Shown here in pieces: positions 9,284 through 20,233 of a DNA stretch of 64,000 nt. The position numbers and the translations under genes were made by a program. Source of the DNA: Streptomyces vietnamensis (GTDB taxonomy: Bacteria; Actinomycetota; Actinomycetes; Streptomycetales; Streptomycetaceae); NCBI RefSeq assembly GCF_000830005.1, contig NZ_CP010407.1:3515001-3579000 (forward strand), in the 5' to 3' direction. The notes under the pieces are model-generated. The model was given only the letters and a program-made list of their open reading frames with translations, made no database searches and had not been told where the DNA came from. How positions within the stretch are numbered: position 1 is the stretch's first letter; every line of letters begins with the position of its first letter.

Positions 9284-9963
9284 AAGGAGCCGCGCTGCCC
9301 CGGCACCGCCCGGTCGAGCAGCCCCGTACGGGCCGCCAGGGCCGCCGCCTCAAGGCGCGAACCGACCCCCAGCTTCATCAGCACCCGCTGCACGTGCGTC
9401 CGCGCCGTGCTCGGCGCGATCCCCATGCCCGCCGCGATCAGCCGGGTGTCCTCGCCCTCCGCGACCCGCACCAGGACCTCCACCTCCCGCTGCGTGAGCA
9501 GCCGGAGCAGCCGCTGCGCCTCGTCGTCCGGCTGCGCCGAAGGGTGCAGCAGCTCCGCGAAGGCCCCCTGGAGCAGCTGCGGCGCCACCGCCGCCTCCCC
9601 CGCCCGCGCCTTCACCAGGGCGCGCTCGACGCCCTCGATGCGCTCGTCGTGGCGGACGTACCCCGAGGCCCCGGCCGCGAACGCCGCCGCGATCCCCCGC
9701 GGCGAGGGCACCGGGCCGAGCACCACGACGGCCACCTGCGGCCGCTCCCGCTTGATCCGTACGACCGGGTCGAAGGTCCCCGGCGCGTCCGGCGCCGCCG
9801 TGCCGAGGAGGCAGACCTCCGGCGCCCGGCCCACCACCAGCTCCGCGGCCCCCGCCACCGGCGCGGCCGCCGCGAGCACCCGGTGCCCGCGCAGCTTCAG
9901 CGCCGAGGCGAGTGCCTCCGCGAGCAGGCGGTGGTCGTCCACCACCACGAGGCGTACGCCCAT
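9280..9963 (-). CDS. LuxR-family regulator with degenerate receiver domain
   Basis: This 227-residue protein has response-regulator architecture. The receiver begins MGVRLVVVDDHR (D9/D10 kept), but the phospho-acceptor position is glycine (CLLGTAAPD, Gly54) and the usual lysine region reads GYVRHD, so normal phosphorylation is unlikely. The C-terminal LuxR helix-turn-helix is intact (LTQREVEVLVRVAEGE, APSTARTHVQRVLMKLG). I prefer the ATG at 9963 because GGGGGG sits 9 bases before it; the ATG at 9972 is almost on top of that site. Atypical receivers like this are often controlled by ligand or protein binding. No kinase is nearby and the target is unknown. Confidence 0.85.
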   Translation of the reverse strand: MGVRLVVVDDHRLLAEALASALKLRGHRVLAAAAPVAGAAELVVGRAPEVCLLGTAAPDAPGTFDPVVRIKRERPQVAVVVLGPVPSPRGIAAAFAAGASGYVRHDERIEGVERALVKARAGEAAVAPQLLQGAFAELLHPSAQPDDEAQRLLRLLTQREVEVLVRVAEGEDTRLIAAGMGIAPSTARTHVQRVLMKLGVGSRLEAAALAARTGLLDRAVPGQRGSF

Positions 9964-10183
9964 CCCGGTCATCCCCCCTACCTCCTGGCCGGCCGGATGT
10001 CCCGGCGGCCTGAAACCGGCAAACTACACGTTCCTCCACCCCGTATCACCCCCATCGCGGGCCGGGGACACCCGGGGGACGCCCGGCGGCAAGTCCCCCC
10101 GACCCGCTTCCACCTGGTGATCCGTCAGAACCGGTCGCCGGTCGGTCTGTCATGATCGACGCACAGTCGAAGAGGGGAAACAG

Positions 10184-10630
10184 ATGACCGTCCGCCGTCG
10201 CTCCATCGCCCTGGCCACCGCCGCGGCAGCCCTGATGATCCCGGCCGCGGCCGGCACCTCGCACGCCGCCGTCCCCAAGAGCGAGGTGTACCTGACCACG
10301 CCCTTCTCCAAGGTCGTCGCCGGATGGCAGTGGCGGAACGACCGCCTGGACCCGGTCATGATGTCCGTCCAGGACACCAACGCCGACGGCTACGCGGTCA
10401 GCATCCGGCTCATCACGGAGTCCGCGGGCGAGGGCCGCCACAAGTGGACCACCCACATGGTCACGAGCGGCGCCGGAACGGGCCTCAACCTCACGACCTA
10501 CGCGGTCACCAACGGCACCCCGCTGCGCGCCTGGGTCGAGACCTGCAAGTGGAAGGGCGGCTCCCCGGCCGACTGCCGCATCTCCAGGATCACGACCAAC
10601 CCGATCGACGACTCCTCCGTCTCGGGCTGA
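10184..10630 (+). CDS. Small secreted protein of unknown function
   Basis: This is a 148-residue protein with a clear Sec signal peptide (MTVRRRS, then an alanine-rich hydrophobic stretch, cleavage after GTSHA near residue 28). The mature part is about 120 residues, with two cysteines (VETCKWK and ADCRIS) that could form one disulfide. I recognise no domain. A GAGGGG ribosome site precedes the ATG. It stands alone and is followed by a strong terminator. Confidence 0.75.
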   Translation: MTVRRRSIALATAAAALMIPAAAGTSHAAVPKSEVYLTTPFSKVVAGWQWRNDRLDPVMMSVQDTNADGYAVSIRLITESAGEGRHKWTTHMVTSGAGTGLNLTTYAVTNGTPLRAWVETCKWKGGSPADCRISRITTNPIDDSSVSG

Positions 10631-10654
10631 CACCTCGGGCTGACCACCCACACA

Positions 10655-10696
10655 CGCGCGTGGGCCCCTCCGGTGATCCGGAGGGGCCCACGCGCG
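10655..10696. terminator. Bidirectional terminator between convergent genes
   Basis: A perfect 19-bp stem (CGCGCGTGGGCCCCTCCGG against its complement) closes a TGAT loop between the small secreted protein (+) and the PQQ-type propeller gene (-). Confidence 0.85.
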
Positions 10697-10713
10697 CGTT
10701 GTCGTACCGGCCG

Positions 10714-12537
10714 TCAGTGCCCGGCCGAGAAGGAGACCAGCAGGTACTCCTTGATGTCGTTGGTCGAGCTCGACTCCCGGGGCTTGCTGACCATGGTCTC
10801 CGAGATGAAGAACCGGCCGTCCCGGTAGAGGAGTTCGGCGCCGTTGAGGCTGAAGCTGGTCTCGGCGTTGTGGATCGTCTTGTCCGCCGGGTTCTCCAGG
10901 AGCAGCGTCTCCTTCATCGTGCCGCCGTCGACCGAGACGATCCGGCCGCCCTTGTCGTAGGGGGGCTCCTTGTAGACGATGAGGTTGCCGCCGTCCATCC
11001 GCAGCGGGACGGAGGTGAACCCGTCGCCGGCGTCGGCCTTCTCCGGCACCGTGCGCCCGGTGGCCAGGTCGAAGGCGATGATCTCGTTGGTCTCGCTGCC
11101 GTACTCGCCGGTGCTGCCCTCGTGCTCCTCGGTCGGCACGTAGAGACGGCCGTTGCCGACGAGCGCCTGCGAGCAGGCCTCGACCTTGGTCGAACGGCAG
11201 CGGGCCGCGTACTGGTCCGCGTCCGCCGTGATCTTCGCCTTCAGCTTCCCGGTCTTCTCGTCGATGGAGAAGAAGTCCGAGATGCCGCTGCCGTCGCCGG
11301 CGGTCTCGCCGACGTCGGCCGCGACGACCAGCGGCTTGGTGGAGACGACCGAGGCGTACTTCACGCCGGGCGGCATCTTGTACTGCGAGAGCGGGGCGCC
11401 CGTGGTCGGGTTGAGGTTCTGGATCAGCACGTTCGGGTTGTCGTACGAGCCGCACTTGCGGACCGCGACGAGGCCCTCGCCGCCGCCGTAACCCAGGTCG
11501 TAGCAGTTCTGGTCGTTGGGCTGCGGCTTCCAGCGCGGGTTGCCGTTGGCGAGGTCGAAGGCGGCGCCGCCGTCGGTGCCGCCGGCCGCGACGGTCGCCC
11601 CGCTGAGCGTGACCTCGCTGAACCGGACCTTCTGGTCGCCGGCGGAGCCGCCGGTGACCGAGGTGGACCACAGCAGCTTGCCGGTGTTCAGGTCGACCAC
11701 GCCGACCTCGGTGCAGTTCTGGTAGAAGCGGGGCGCCACGCGCTTGGCGGCCTCGAAGAGGATCGCCGCCTTGTTGTCGGCGGTGACGTGCCGCGAGGCG
11801 CCGCAGACCTGGCCGGTCAGCGGCAGCGTCCACAGGACGGTGGGCTTGTCCAGGTCGTAGGCGACGAGCGAGTTCACGCCCGGCTTCACGAACGCCTTGT
11901 CGGTGAGCCAGGAGCCGGAGACGTCGGTGAGGTCCGCGACCTTCGGCTCCGCGACCGTGTAGGCCATCTTCGCCTTGGTGTCCGCCGGGACCTTCTCCTT
12001 GCCGCCACCGCCGAGCCCGTTGCCGCCGGTGGCCCCGCCACCGCCGGTGCCCTGCGAGGTGCCGCCCGAGCCCTTGGCCTCGTTGCCGCCGTCACCGCCG
12101 CCGGAGTTGGCGTACCAGATGCCGACGCCGATGATCAGGACGACGGCGACGACCGCCGCGATGACGATCTGCAGCTGCGCCGACAGCTTCTTGCCGCCGC
12201 CGGGTGCCGGGGGCGGGGCGGGCTGGGCGTAGCCGCCGTACTGCGGCTGCTGAGGCTGCGTCGGGTAGCCGTACGGGGGCTGGACCGGCTGCTGCTGCGG
12301 GTAGCCGCCGTACTGCGGGGGCTGTTGGGGCTGCTGCGGCTGCTGGGGCGCGGTGGGGTACCCGTACGGCTGCTGAGGCGGCTGCTGCGGGTAGCCGTAG
12401 CCCGGCTCCGGCTGGGCCGGCGGCTGCTGCGGATAGCCGTAACCGGGCTCCGGCTGCTGCTGCGGGGGCGTCGGCGCGCCGAAGCCGCCCTGCGGGTCCG
12501 GGGGTTGGTTCGGCGGGGGCGGGGGTGGCTGCGTCAT
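10714..12537 (-). CDS. Membrane-anchored PQQ-type beta-propeller protein (paralogue 2)
   Basis: This 607-residue protein has three parts. Residues 1-115 are Pro/Gln/Gly/Tyr-rich repeats (PGYGYPQQPP), presumably cytoplasmic; residues 121-143 are a single hydrophobic helix; the rest is an extracytoplasmic PQQ-like propeller with strands such as TVLWTLPLTG, GKLLWSTSVTG and NPRWKPQP. PQQ-like blades resemble BamB and can act as interaction scaffolds; no cofactor-dependent dehydrogenase motif is seen. It lies 13 bases downstream of a paralogue with the same layout, so the two form an operon born by duplication. Function is unknown; a sensor or envelope-assembly scaffold is possible. Confidence 0.85.
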   Translation of the reverse strand: MTQPPPPPPNQPPDPQGGFGAPTPPQQQPEPGYGYPQQPPAQPEPGYGYPQQPPQQPYGYPTAPQQPQQPQQPPQYGGYPQQQPVQPPYGYPTQPQQPQYGGYAQPAPPPAPGGGKKLSAQLQIVIAAVVAVVLIIGVGIWYANSGGGDGGNEAKGSGGTSQGTGGGGATGGNGLGGGGKEKVPADTKAKMAYTVAEPKVADLTDVSGSWLTDKAFVKPGVNSLVAYDLDKPTVLWTLPLTGQVCGASRHVTADNKAAILFEAAKRVAPRFYQNCTEVGVVDLNTGKLLWSTSVTGGSAGDQKVRFSEVTLSGATVAAGGTDGGAAFDLANGNPRWKPQPNDQNCYDLGYGGGEGLVAVRKCGSYDNPNVLIQNLNPTTGAPLSQYKMPPGVKYASVVSTKPLVVAADVGETAGDGSGISDFFSIDEKTGKLKAKITADADQYAARCRSTKVEACSQALVGNGRLYVPTEEHEGSTGEYGSETNEIIAFDLATGRTVPEKADAGDGFTSVPLRMDGGNLIVYKEPPYDKGGRIVSVDGGTMKETLLLENPADKTIHNAETSFSLNGAELLYRDGRFFISETMVSKPRESSSTNDIKEYLLVSFSAGH

Positions 12538-12550
12538 CGGTCCGTGTACC

Positions 12551-14416
12551 TCACTTGCTGAAGGCCATCATGGTCTTGACCTGCATCTCGTCCTTGTCGT
12601 TGGACGCCGACACACGTCCGGCCGCCACCACGAAGGTGCCGCTGCCGTAGGCGAAGCCCGGGTCGTAGAAGTCGCTCTCGACATCGGCGGTCGAGGCCGG
12701 GTGCTGGAGCAGGATCTTCGGCGCGCCGCCGGTCGGGGCGAGGGTGGCGACGGCGCCGCCCTTGTCGTACGACGGGGCGACGTGCAGCAGGACCTGCCCG
12801 CCCTCCATGCGCAGCGGCGTCATCGACTGCTCGCCGGGGGCCTTGGAGCGCCACTTGGCCTTGCCGGTCTTCAGGTCGAAGGCGATGACCTCGTTGGCCG
12901 TGCCGTAGCTGGTCTCGGTGGCCATGTAGAAGGTGTTCGCGTCGGCCGCGACACCGGTGCAGCCCTGGAGGTTGCGGCCGAAGATGACCAGGCCGCCTCC
13001 GCACGAGGGCGCGAACTTGTCGTTGCCGCCCTGGATCTGCGAGCGGAGCTTGCCGTTCGCGTCGAGCGCGAAGATGGACCACTTCTTCTGCTCGCGCTGG
13101 GTGGCCGAGACGACCAGCGGGTCGACCGAGTAGACCTTGTCGACCTCCCAGTTCGCCTCCAGCTGGAAGGTGAACTTCGGCTTGCCCGTGTTGGGGTCGA
13201 CCTGGCCGATCGCCTGGAGCTTCTTCGTCGTGCTGCCCGAGGGGCAGTCCATGGCGGCGATCAGCTTGCTGCCGCCGGCGTAGGCGAAGGGCTTGCAGCC
13301 GCTGTCGGGGCTCTTGAAGAGCTGGTGGCCGTCGGCGAGCGAGAAGCCGTACGCGCTGCTGGAGCCGGCCGCGGTGACCGTGTTGCCGCTGATGGCCAGG
13401 GTGTTGTCGGAGAAGGCGAAGAAGCCCGTGGGCTTCGGGACGGCCTTCTTCCAGCCGGGCTTGCCGGTCTTGAGGTCGATCTTCTGGAGCTGGGTGCACT
13501 TGGCGCCGTCCTTGGCGCTCTCGGCGTACCCGAAGACCATGGAGCCGTCGGCGGCGGGCTCCGGCGGGACCGCGCACAGCTCGAACGGCAGGTCGACGTG
13601 CCACTTGGACTTGCCGTCGCTCAGGCCGTAGCCGTCGACGCCCTTGTACATCGCCTTGACGACGGTGTCGCCGACGATCCACGGGCCGAAGACGTCGGAG
13701 CCGTTGCGGGGCAGGTCGACGTTGTTCTTGAGCAGCCAGTTGACCTTCGCCTCGCCGGCCTGGCGGCCCGCGTTGAGGTCGTCCTCGCCCTTGCCGCCGT
13801 CGCCCGAACCGTCGCCCTGGTCCACCGACTCGGTGGGCTTCGGGGCGGCGGTGGAGGTGGCCGTGGCGGTCGGCTTGGCGACCGGGTCCTCGTCGTCGCC
13901 CCCGCCGACGACGGCCCAGGTCGTGACGGCGGCGACCAGGACGGCCGCGGCGGCCACGCCGGCGACCACACCGGTGCGGCCCTTGAACGGACCGCCGCCG
14001 CCGGGCGCCGGCGGCGGGGTGGGGGCGCCCTGGTACATCGGCTGGGTGGGGTAGCCGCCGTAGGGATTCTGCTGCTGACCGTACGGACCGGGCTGACCCG
14101 GCTGGCCCTGCTGCGGGTAGCCGTAGGGCGGCTGTGCCGGCTGCCCGTAGGGACCGGGCTGGCCGTACGGACCGGGCTGCGGCGCCTGCCCCGGCTGCTG
14201 CGGGTAGCCGTAACCGGGCTGCGGCGCCTGCCCGTACGGGCCGGGCGCGGCAGGCGGCGGGGACTGCGGCGCGGGCGGGGTCTGCGGTGCCTGCGGCGGG
14301 ACCGGCGGCGCCTGCGGCGGCACGGGCGGCGTGGCCGGACCCTGGTTCGGGGCCTGGTTCGGGTCCTGGGGGGCTCCGAAGCCCCCCGGCGGCTGGTTGC
14401 TGGGCGGCTGGGTCAT
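12551..14416 (-). CDS. Membrane-anchored PQQ-type beta-propeller protein (paralogue 1)
   Basis: This 621-residue protein is the first gene of the duplicated pair. Residues 1-140 are a Pro/Gln/Gly/Tyr low-complexity region (PGPYGQPGPYGQP, NPYGGYPTQP), residues 150-170 a transmembrane helix, and the remainder a PQQ-like propeller (GKPGWKKAVPK, GKAKWRSKAPGE). The ATG at 14416 was chosen because AGGGGGA lies about eight bases upstream and because the MTQPP start matches the paralogue. The low-complexity half of such proteins often interacts with other cytoplasmic proteins in actinobacteria, but nothing here fixes a function. Confidence 0.85.
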   Translation of the reverse strand: MTQPPSNQPPGGFGAPQDPNQAPNQGPATPPVPPQAPPVPPQAPQTPPAPQSPPPAAPGPYGQAPQPGYGYPQQPGQAPQPGPYGQPGPYGQPAQPPYGYPQQGQPGQPGPYGQQQNPYGGYPTQPMYQGAPTPPPAPGGGGPFKGRTGVVAGVAAAAVLVAAVTTWAVVGGGDDEDPVAKPTATATSTAAPKPTESVDQGDGSGDGGKGEDDLNAGRQAGEAKVNWLLKNNVDLPRNGSDVFGPWIVGDTVVKAMYKGVDGYGLSDGKSKWHVDLPFELCAVPPEPAADGSMVFGYAESAKDGAKCTQLQKIDLKTGKPGWKKAVPKPTGFFAFSDNTLAISGNTVTAAGSSSAYGFSLADGHQLFKSPDSGCKPFAYAGGSKLIAAMDCPSGSTTKKLQAIGQVDPNTGKPKFTFQLEANWEVDKVYSVDPLVVSATQREQKKWSIFALDANGKLRSQIQGGNDKFAPSCGGGLVIFGRNLQGCTGVAADANTFYMATETSYGTANEVIAFDLKTGKAKWRSKAPGEQSMTPLRMEGGQVLLHVAPSYDKGGAVATLAPTGGAPKILLQHPASTADVESDFYDPGFAYGSGTFVVAAGRVSASNDKDEMQVKTMMAFSK

Positions 14417-14480
14417 CAGCGGTTCCCCCTTGACGTGAACGGGCTTTCTTTCTACCACTCACGGCATGGCGCAAAAGCGA

Positions 14481-14513
14481 CCGGTCCGCCCCTTGTACCC
14501 AAGGGAGGACCGG
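14481..14513 (-). terminator. Terminator hairpin after the ABC-F gene
   Basis: CCGGTCC...CCCCTTG pairs with CAAGGGAGGACCGG with one bulge and a 4-base loop. It lies 42 bases past the stop codon of the ABC-F ATPase gene on the minus strand, before the next gene of the same direction. Confidence 0.6.
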
Positions 14514-14554
14514 CCTGTGATGCCCTCGTTATGCGTCGCGGACGCGAAGTGCGG

Positions 14555-16360
<1,806 letters not shown>

Positions 16361-16456
16361 GTTGACTCCTGTACGGGGTGATCGATCGACGTCCAGGGTA
16401 CGTGGGCCGGGGCCGTGGCCGGGGCGCCAGGACGCAGGACCTGGGCCGCCGACGTC

Positions 16457-16573
16457 GCAGCGACGCGCGACCCGGTCACCAAGACGTACACCTGCACCGG
16501 CGTCCACCGGGACCGGCTGGGGCTCGCTGTGCCCTTCCCCATCGACATCGACCTCACCGAGATCGACGAGATG
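16457..16573 (+). pseudogene. Possible Uma2-type C-terminal remnant
   Basis: A short stretch on the plus strand reads VTKTYTCTGVHRDRLG then LAVPFPIDIDLTEIDEM, which resembles the C-terminal end of Streptomyces Uma2-family (DUF820) restriction-endonuclease-fold proteins. No N-terminal part or catalytic residues are present. Its end overlaps the 3' end of the acyltransferase gene on the other strand. I read it as a decayed gene tail; the family match is from memory of the motif and is uncertain. Confidence 0.4.
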
Positions 16574-17843
16574 TGGGCCGCTCCACCAGGAGCCAGCCCG
16601 CCAGCGTCATCGCCACCGCCGCCGGGGCGGTGACGCGGACCGCGACCAGGGTCGCCGTGTGGCCCTCCAGAAGGCCGCCGAGGCCGGTCATCGACAGGCC
16701 GAGGACCCCGAACAGGGCCAGCGTGACGCCCAAGGCGGCCAGTGGCGCGGAGCCGCCCTCGCGGCGGGCCGGGGCCGGGGCCTCGAAGCGGCGGAAGACG
16801 GACACCAGGAGCGCCGTGAGGAGTGCCGCCGCAGCGAACCGGAGCGGGACCTGCGCCCACCAGGCGGCCGAGGCCGGGGGCGGGAGTTCCACGCCGAGGC
16901 CGAGCAGTGCCCCGTACACTCCGAGCATGGCCGTCAGGTGCCACAGGAACGCCGTCATCGCGATCCCGTTCGCGGCGACCACCGTCCGCCACACCCCGGC
17001 GCGGGCCACGAACCGCGCCCCCGGGCCCTTCAGGAGCTCGACCGCGCCGACCAGCCACAGGCCGTGGCAGAGCAGGGCGAGGGTCGGCGGCGCCATGTTC
17101 GACACCTTCTCCCCCGGCATGCCGACCATCGACAGCGGGTACGGCCCGAGGGCGACCAGCGCGGTCGCTCCGAGAAGGCCCGCGCCGGCGAGCAGGGCCG
17201 GGCGGCGGATCATGCCGTCGGCGCGGAGGAAGCCGAGCTGGTGGACCGCGAGCCACACGAACGCGAAGTTCAGGAACTCCACGAAGGGCACGTCCGCCGC
17301 GAACCGCAGCACGTCCACCACGACCGCCCCGCCGACGAGCGCGCCGAACGCGCCCCAGCCCCACCGCTCGTGCAGCCGCAGCAGCGGCGGCGTGAAGGCC
17401 ACCATCGCGAGGTAGATCCCGATGAACCACAGCGGCTGGGTGACGAGCCGCAGCGCGACCCCGGTGAGCCCTCCGTCCGCGCCGGACAGCTGGAGCACGA
17501 GCGCGGCCGCGCCCCACACCCCGACGAACACCATCGTCGGCCGCAGCAGCCGCTGGAGCCGGGCCCGCAGGAAGGCCGCATACTGCGGGCGCGAGCGGTG
17601 GGCGAGGGCGTGCGAGAAGCCGCCGACGAAGAAGAACACCGGCATCACCTGGAACACCCAGGTCACCACCTGGAGCCCCGGCACGACGGCGAGCAGGTTC
17701 CCGACCTGCCCGTCGGCGGTGACGGCCGCCATCAGCCAGTGCCCGAGCACGACGACGGCGAGCGAGGCGACCCGGAGCAGGTCGACGTACCGGTCGCGCG
17801 AGGCCGGGGTGGCCTCGGCGAGTTCACGCGCGCTGATTCCCAT
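16554..17843 (-). CDS. Acyltransferase-3 family membrane protein
   Basis: This is a 429-residue polytopic membrane protein with about ten hydrophobic segments. It opens with YVDLLRVASLAVVVLGHW, the N-terminal acyltransferase-3 motif in which the conserved His follows the first helix, and continues with QVMPVFFFVGGFSHAL, also typical. The family transfers acyl groups to sugars, glycans or antibiotics at the membrane. The usual arginine of the R-x-Y/R motif is present in the DRYVDLLR segment. No neighbouring biosynthetic genes define a substrate. Confidence 0.85.
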   Translation of the reverse strand: MGISARELAEATPASRDRYVDLLRVASLAVVVLGHWLMAAVTADGQVGNLLAVVPGLQVVTWVFQVMPVFFFVGGFSHALAHRSRPQYAAFLRARLQRLLRPTMVFVGVWGAAALVLQLSGADGGLTGVALRLVTQPLWFIGIYLAMVAFTPPLLRLHERWGWGAFGALVGGAVVVDVLRFAADVPFVEFLNFAFVWLAVHQLGFLRADGMIRRPALLAGAGLLGATALVALGPYPLSMVGMPGEKVSNMAPPTLALLCHGLWLVGAVELLKGPGARFVARAGVWRTVVAANGIAMTAFLWHLTAMLGVYGALLGLGVELPPPASAAWWAQVPLRFAAAALLTALLVSVFRRFEAPAPARREGGSAPLAALGVTLALFGVLGLSMTGLGGLLEGHTATLVAVRVTAPAAVAMTLAGWLLVERPTSRRSR

Positions 17844-18138
17844 GGAGGTACGGTCCCGTGGCCGCCCGGCGGGGCGACAGGGCGCGCGTACTCAACCGGC
17901 GCCTGAGTACGGGCGGCGGCCCCGCCCCTCGCGCCGGGCGAGCGAGGCGCCCCGGTGGGCGGCCGCGGCGGAGGCCCCGGGCGAAGGCGACCGGAAGGGG
18001 TCGGGGGCCGTGCGGACCAACCGGGGTCATCGCGTCGGCCACGCGGGCGACGGCCGGGCGAGGCTGCCCCGTACCGGGGCGGCGGGTCGCCATGGTCGTC
18101 CCATGTCACCGACTCCCGAGACTCCCGAGGAGAGGCCC

Positions 18139-19113
18139 ATGCGTCGCGTCCCCCGCCTGGCCGCCGTGGCCGCCGCCACCGCCGCCCTCACCGTGCTCGC
18201 CGCAGGACCCGCGTCGGCCGTCGACCCGACCGTCACGGACCCGCGCATCGTCGCCCACTTCGACTTCGCCGCCGGGGAGACCCCGGAGAACATCGCCCTC
18301 GCGCCCGACGGCTCCGCCTACCTGACCTTCGCCTACGCCCACAAGGTGGTGCGGGTCGGCAAGGACGGGTCCGGGCCGACGGACGTCGCGACCTTCCCCA
18401 CGGTGGTCGACCCGCCGGCGGCCCTCGTCACGGGCATCGCCCGCGCCCACGACGGCACCCTGTACGTCAACTACGCCACCGGCACCGCCGACGAGAACGG
18501 CATCTGGCGCATCCGCCCCGACGGCAGCGCGCCCCAGCGGATCGTGAAGGTGCCGATGAGCGGCTTCCCCAACGGTCTCGCCCTCGACGAGAAGTGCAAC
18601 ACCCTGTACGCCGCCGACTCGGCACGCGGCCGCGTGTGGAGCGCACCGGTGCCCGCAGGGGACGAAGAGGTGGCGGCGACGGTCTGGGCCGACGACGCGG
18701 CCCTCCGACCGACCGAGAAGCTCCCCTTCGGCGCCAACGGCCTGAAGATCCACGACGGCGCCGTCTGGGTGTCCAACACCGCCCACGGGACCCTGCTCCG
18801 CATCCCGATCGGGAAGGACGGGACCGCGGGCCCGATCCGGACCCGGGCGACCGGGCTCACCGGGATCGACGACTTCGCCTTCACCGGCCACGGCGACACG
18901 GTCCTCGCCGCGCTGATCCAGGCCGACAAGCTGGAGCTCGTCCGTCCCGACGGCACCCACAAGACCGTCCTCACCGGCACGGACGGCCTCGACGGCCCGA
19001 CCTCCGTGGCGGTCCGCGCCAAGACCGTCTACGTCCCCAGCGCGGCCTACTTCGACACCGTGAACCCGGACCCGAACCTCCTCCTGGCCCGGATCTCCAG
19101 GAACAAGCTCTGA
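18139..19113 (+). CDS. Secreted SMP-30/gluconolactonase-like propeller protein (copy 1)
   Basis: This 324-residue protein has a Sec signal peptide (MRRVPRL, hydrophobic core, cleavage after AGPASA). The mature part is a six-bladed propeller of the SMP-30/NHL kind, with PENIALAPDGSAYL, GIARAHDGTLYVNYATG, NGLALDEKCNTLYAAD and GANGLKIHDGAVWVSN. Family members are lactonases or ligand-binding propellers; metal ligands cannot be assigned with confidence by eye. The ATG at 18139 is preferred because GAGGAGAGG precedes it and the signal peptide then starts at once; an upstream ATG at 18103 would add 12 residues. A second copy follows directly. Confidence 0.85.
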   Translation: MRRVPRLAAVAAATAALTVLAAGPASAVDPTVTDPRIVAHFDFAAGETPENIALAPDGSAYLTFAYAHKVVRVGKDGSGPTDVATFPTVVDPPAALVTGIARAHDGTLYVNYATGTADENGIWRIRPDGSAPQRIVKVPMSGFPNGLALDEKCNTLYAADSARGRVWSAPVPAGDEEVAATVWADDAALRPTEKLPFGANGLKIHDGAVWVSNTAHGTLLRIPIGKDGTAGPIRTRATGLTGIDDFAFTGHGDTVLAALIQADKLELVRPDGTHKTVLTGTDGLDGPTSVAVRAKTVYVPSAAYFDTVNPDPNLLLARISRNKL

Positions 19114-19261
19114 CCGGCCTCATACGACGCCCCCGGGGCCGTGCGGCCCAACCGGGCTCATCGCGTCGGCCACGCGGGCGACGGCCGGGCGAGGCTGCCC
19201 CCTGCCGGGGGCGGCGGGTCGCCATGGTCGTCCCATGTCACCGACTCCCGAGGAGAGGCCC

Positions 19262-20233
19262 ATGCGCCGCATTCCCCGCCTGGCCGCCGCCACCGCGGCC
19301 GCCGCCGCCCTCACCGTGCTCGCCGGCGGCCCCGCGTCGGCCGTCGACCCGACCGTCACGGACCCGCACATCGTCGCCCACTTCGACTTCGCCGCCGGCG
19401 AGACGCCGGAGAACATCGCCCTCGAACCCGACGGCTCCGCCGACATCACCCTCGCCTTCGCGCACAAGGTCGTCCGCGTCGCCAAGGACGGCACCAAGAC
19501 GCCCGTCGCCGAGCTCCCCACGGTGGCGAACCCGCAGACGCCGAACCTCGGCGCCGCCCTCGCCCTCGGCATCGCCCGCGCCCACGACGGCACCCTGTAC
19601 GTCGCCTACGCCACCGGCACCGCCGAGACCGGCATCTGGCGCATCGCCCCCGGCGGCGGCGCGCCGCGGCAGATCGCCCAGCTGCCCGCCGACGCGTTCC
19701 CCAACGGCATCGCCCTCGACGAGCACTGCGACACCCTCTACGCCGCCGATTCGAACCGCGGCGAGGTGTGGAGCATCCCGCTGGACGGCGGAGACCCCTT
19801 CGTCTGGGCCTCGGGGCCGGAGCTCGCGCCGTCCCCGCAGCTCCCCTTCGGCGCCAACGGCCTCAAGCTCCACGACGGCGCCGTCTGGGTGTCCAACACG
19901 GCCCAGAGCACCCTGCTCCGCATCCCGTTCGAGGAGGACCGGAGCGCGGGTCCCATCGAGACCCGGGCCACCGGGCTCACCGGGATCGACGACTTCACCT
20001 TCGCCGGCCACGACGACACGGTCCTCGCCGCACTGAACACGGTCAACAAGCTGGAGCTCGTACGCCCCGACGGCACCCACAAGACCGTCCTCACCGAGGC
20101 AGACGGGCTCGACAACCCGACCTCCGCGGCCGTACGCGCCAAGACCCTCTACGTGAACAGCGCGGCCTTCTTCGACACCGTGGCCCCGGACCCGAACCTC
20201 CTCCTGGCCCGGATCTCCAGGAACAAGCTCTAG
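19262..20233 (+). CDS. Secreted SMP-30/gluconolactonase-like propeller protein (copy 2)
   Basis: This 323-residue paralogue of the preceding gene has the same signal peptide (MRRIPRL...GGPASA) and propeller strands (PENIALEPDGSADI, GIARAHDGTLYVAYATG, NGIALDEHCDTLYAAD). It differs mainly in loop regions, so the pair may be diverging in ligand preference. The ATG at 19262 has GAGGAGAGG before it. Its TAG stop shares bases with the stop of the convergent ispE gene (CTAG), leaving no room for a terminator between them. Confidence 0.85.
   Translation: MRRIPRLAAATAAAAALTVLAGGPASAVDPTVTDPHIVAHFDFAAGETPENIALEPDGSADITLAFAHKVVRVAKDGTKTPVAELPTVANPQTPNLGAALALGIARAHDGTLYVAYATGTAETGIWRIAPGGGAPRQIAQLPADAFPNGIALDEHCDTLYAADSNRGEVWSIPLDGGDPFVWASGPELAPSPQLPFGANGLKLHDGAVWVSNTAQSTLLRIPFEEDRSAGPIETRATGLTGIDDFTFAGHDDTVLAALNTVNKLELVRPDGTHKTVLTEADGLDNPTSAAVRAKTLYVNSAAFFDTVAPDPNLLLARISRNKL

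Larger units (their letters stand above)
18004..20233 (+). repeat. 1.1-kb tandem duplication including the upstream region
   Basis: Two units follow each other. The non-coding leader 18004-18120 recurs almost unchanged at 19134-19254 (shared CATCGCGTCGGCCACGCGGG and GGGTCGCCATGGTCGTCCCA), and each leader is followed by an SMP-30-like gene of nearly identical layout. The leaders are more alike than the genes, so promoter sequences were copied too. Confidence 0.85.
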
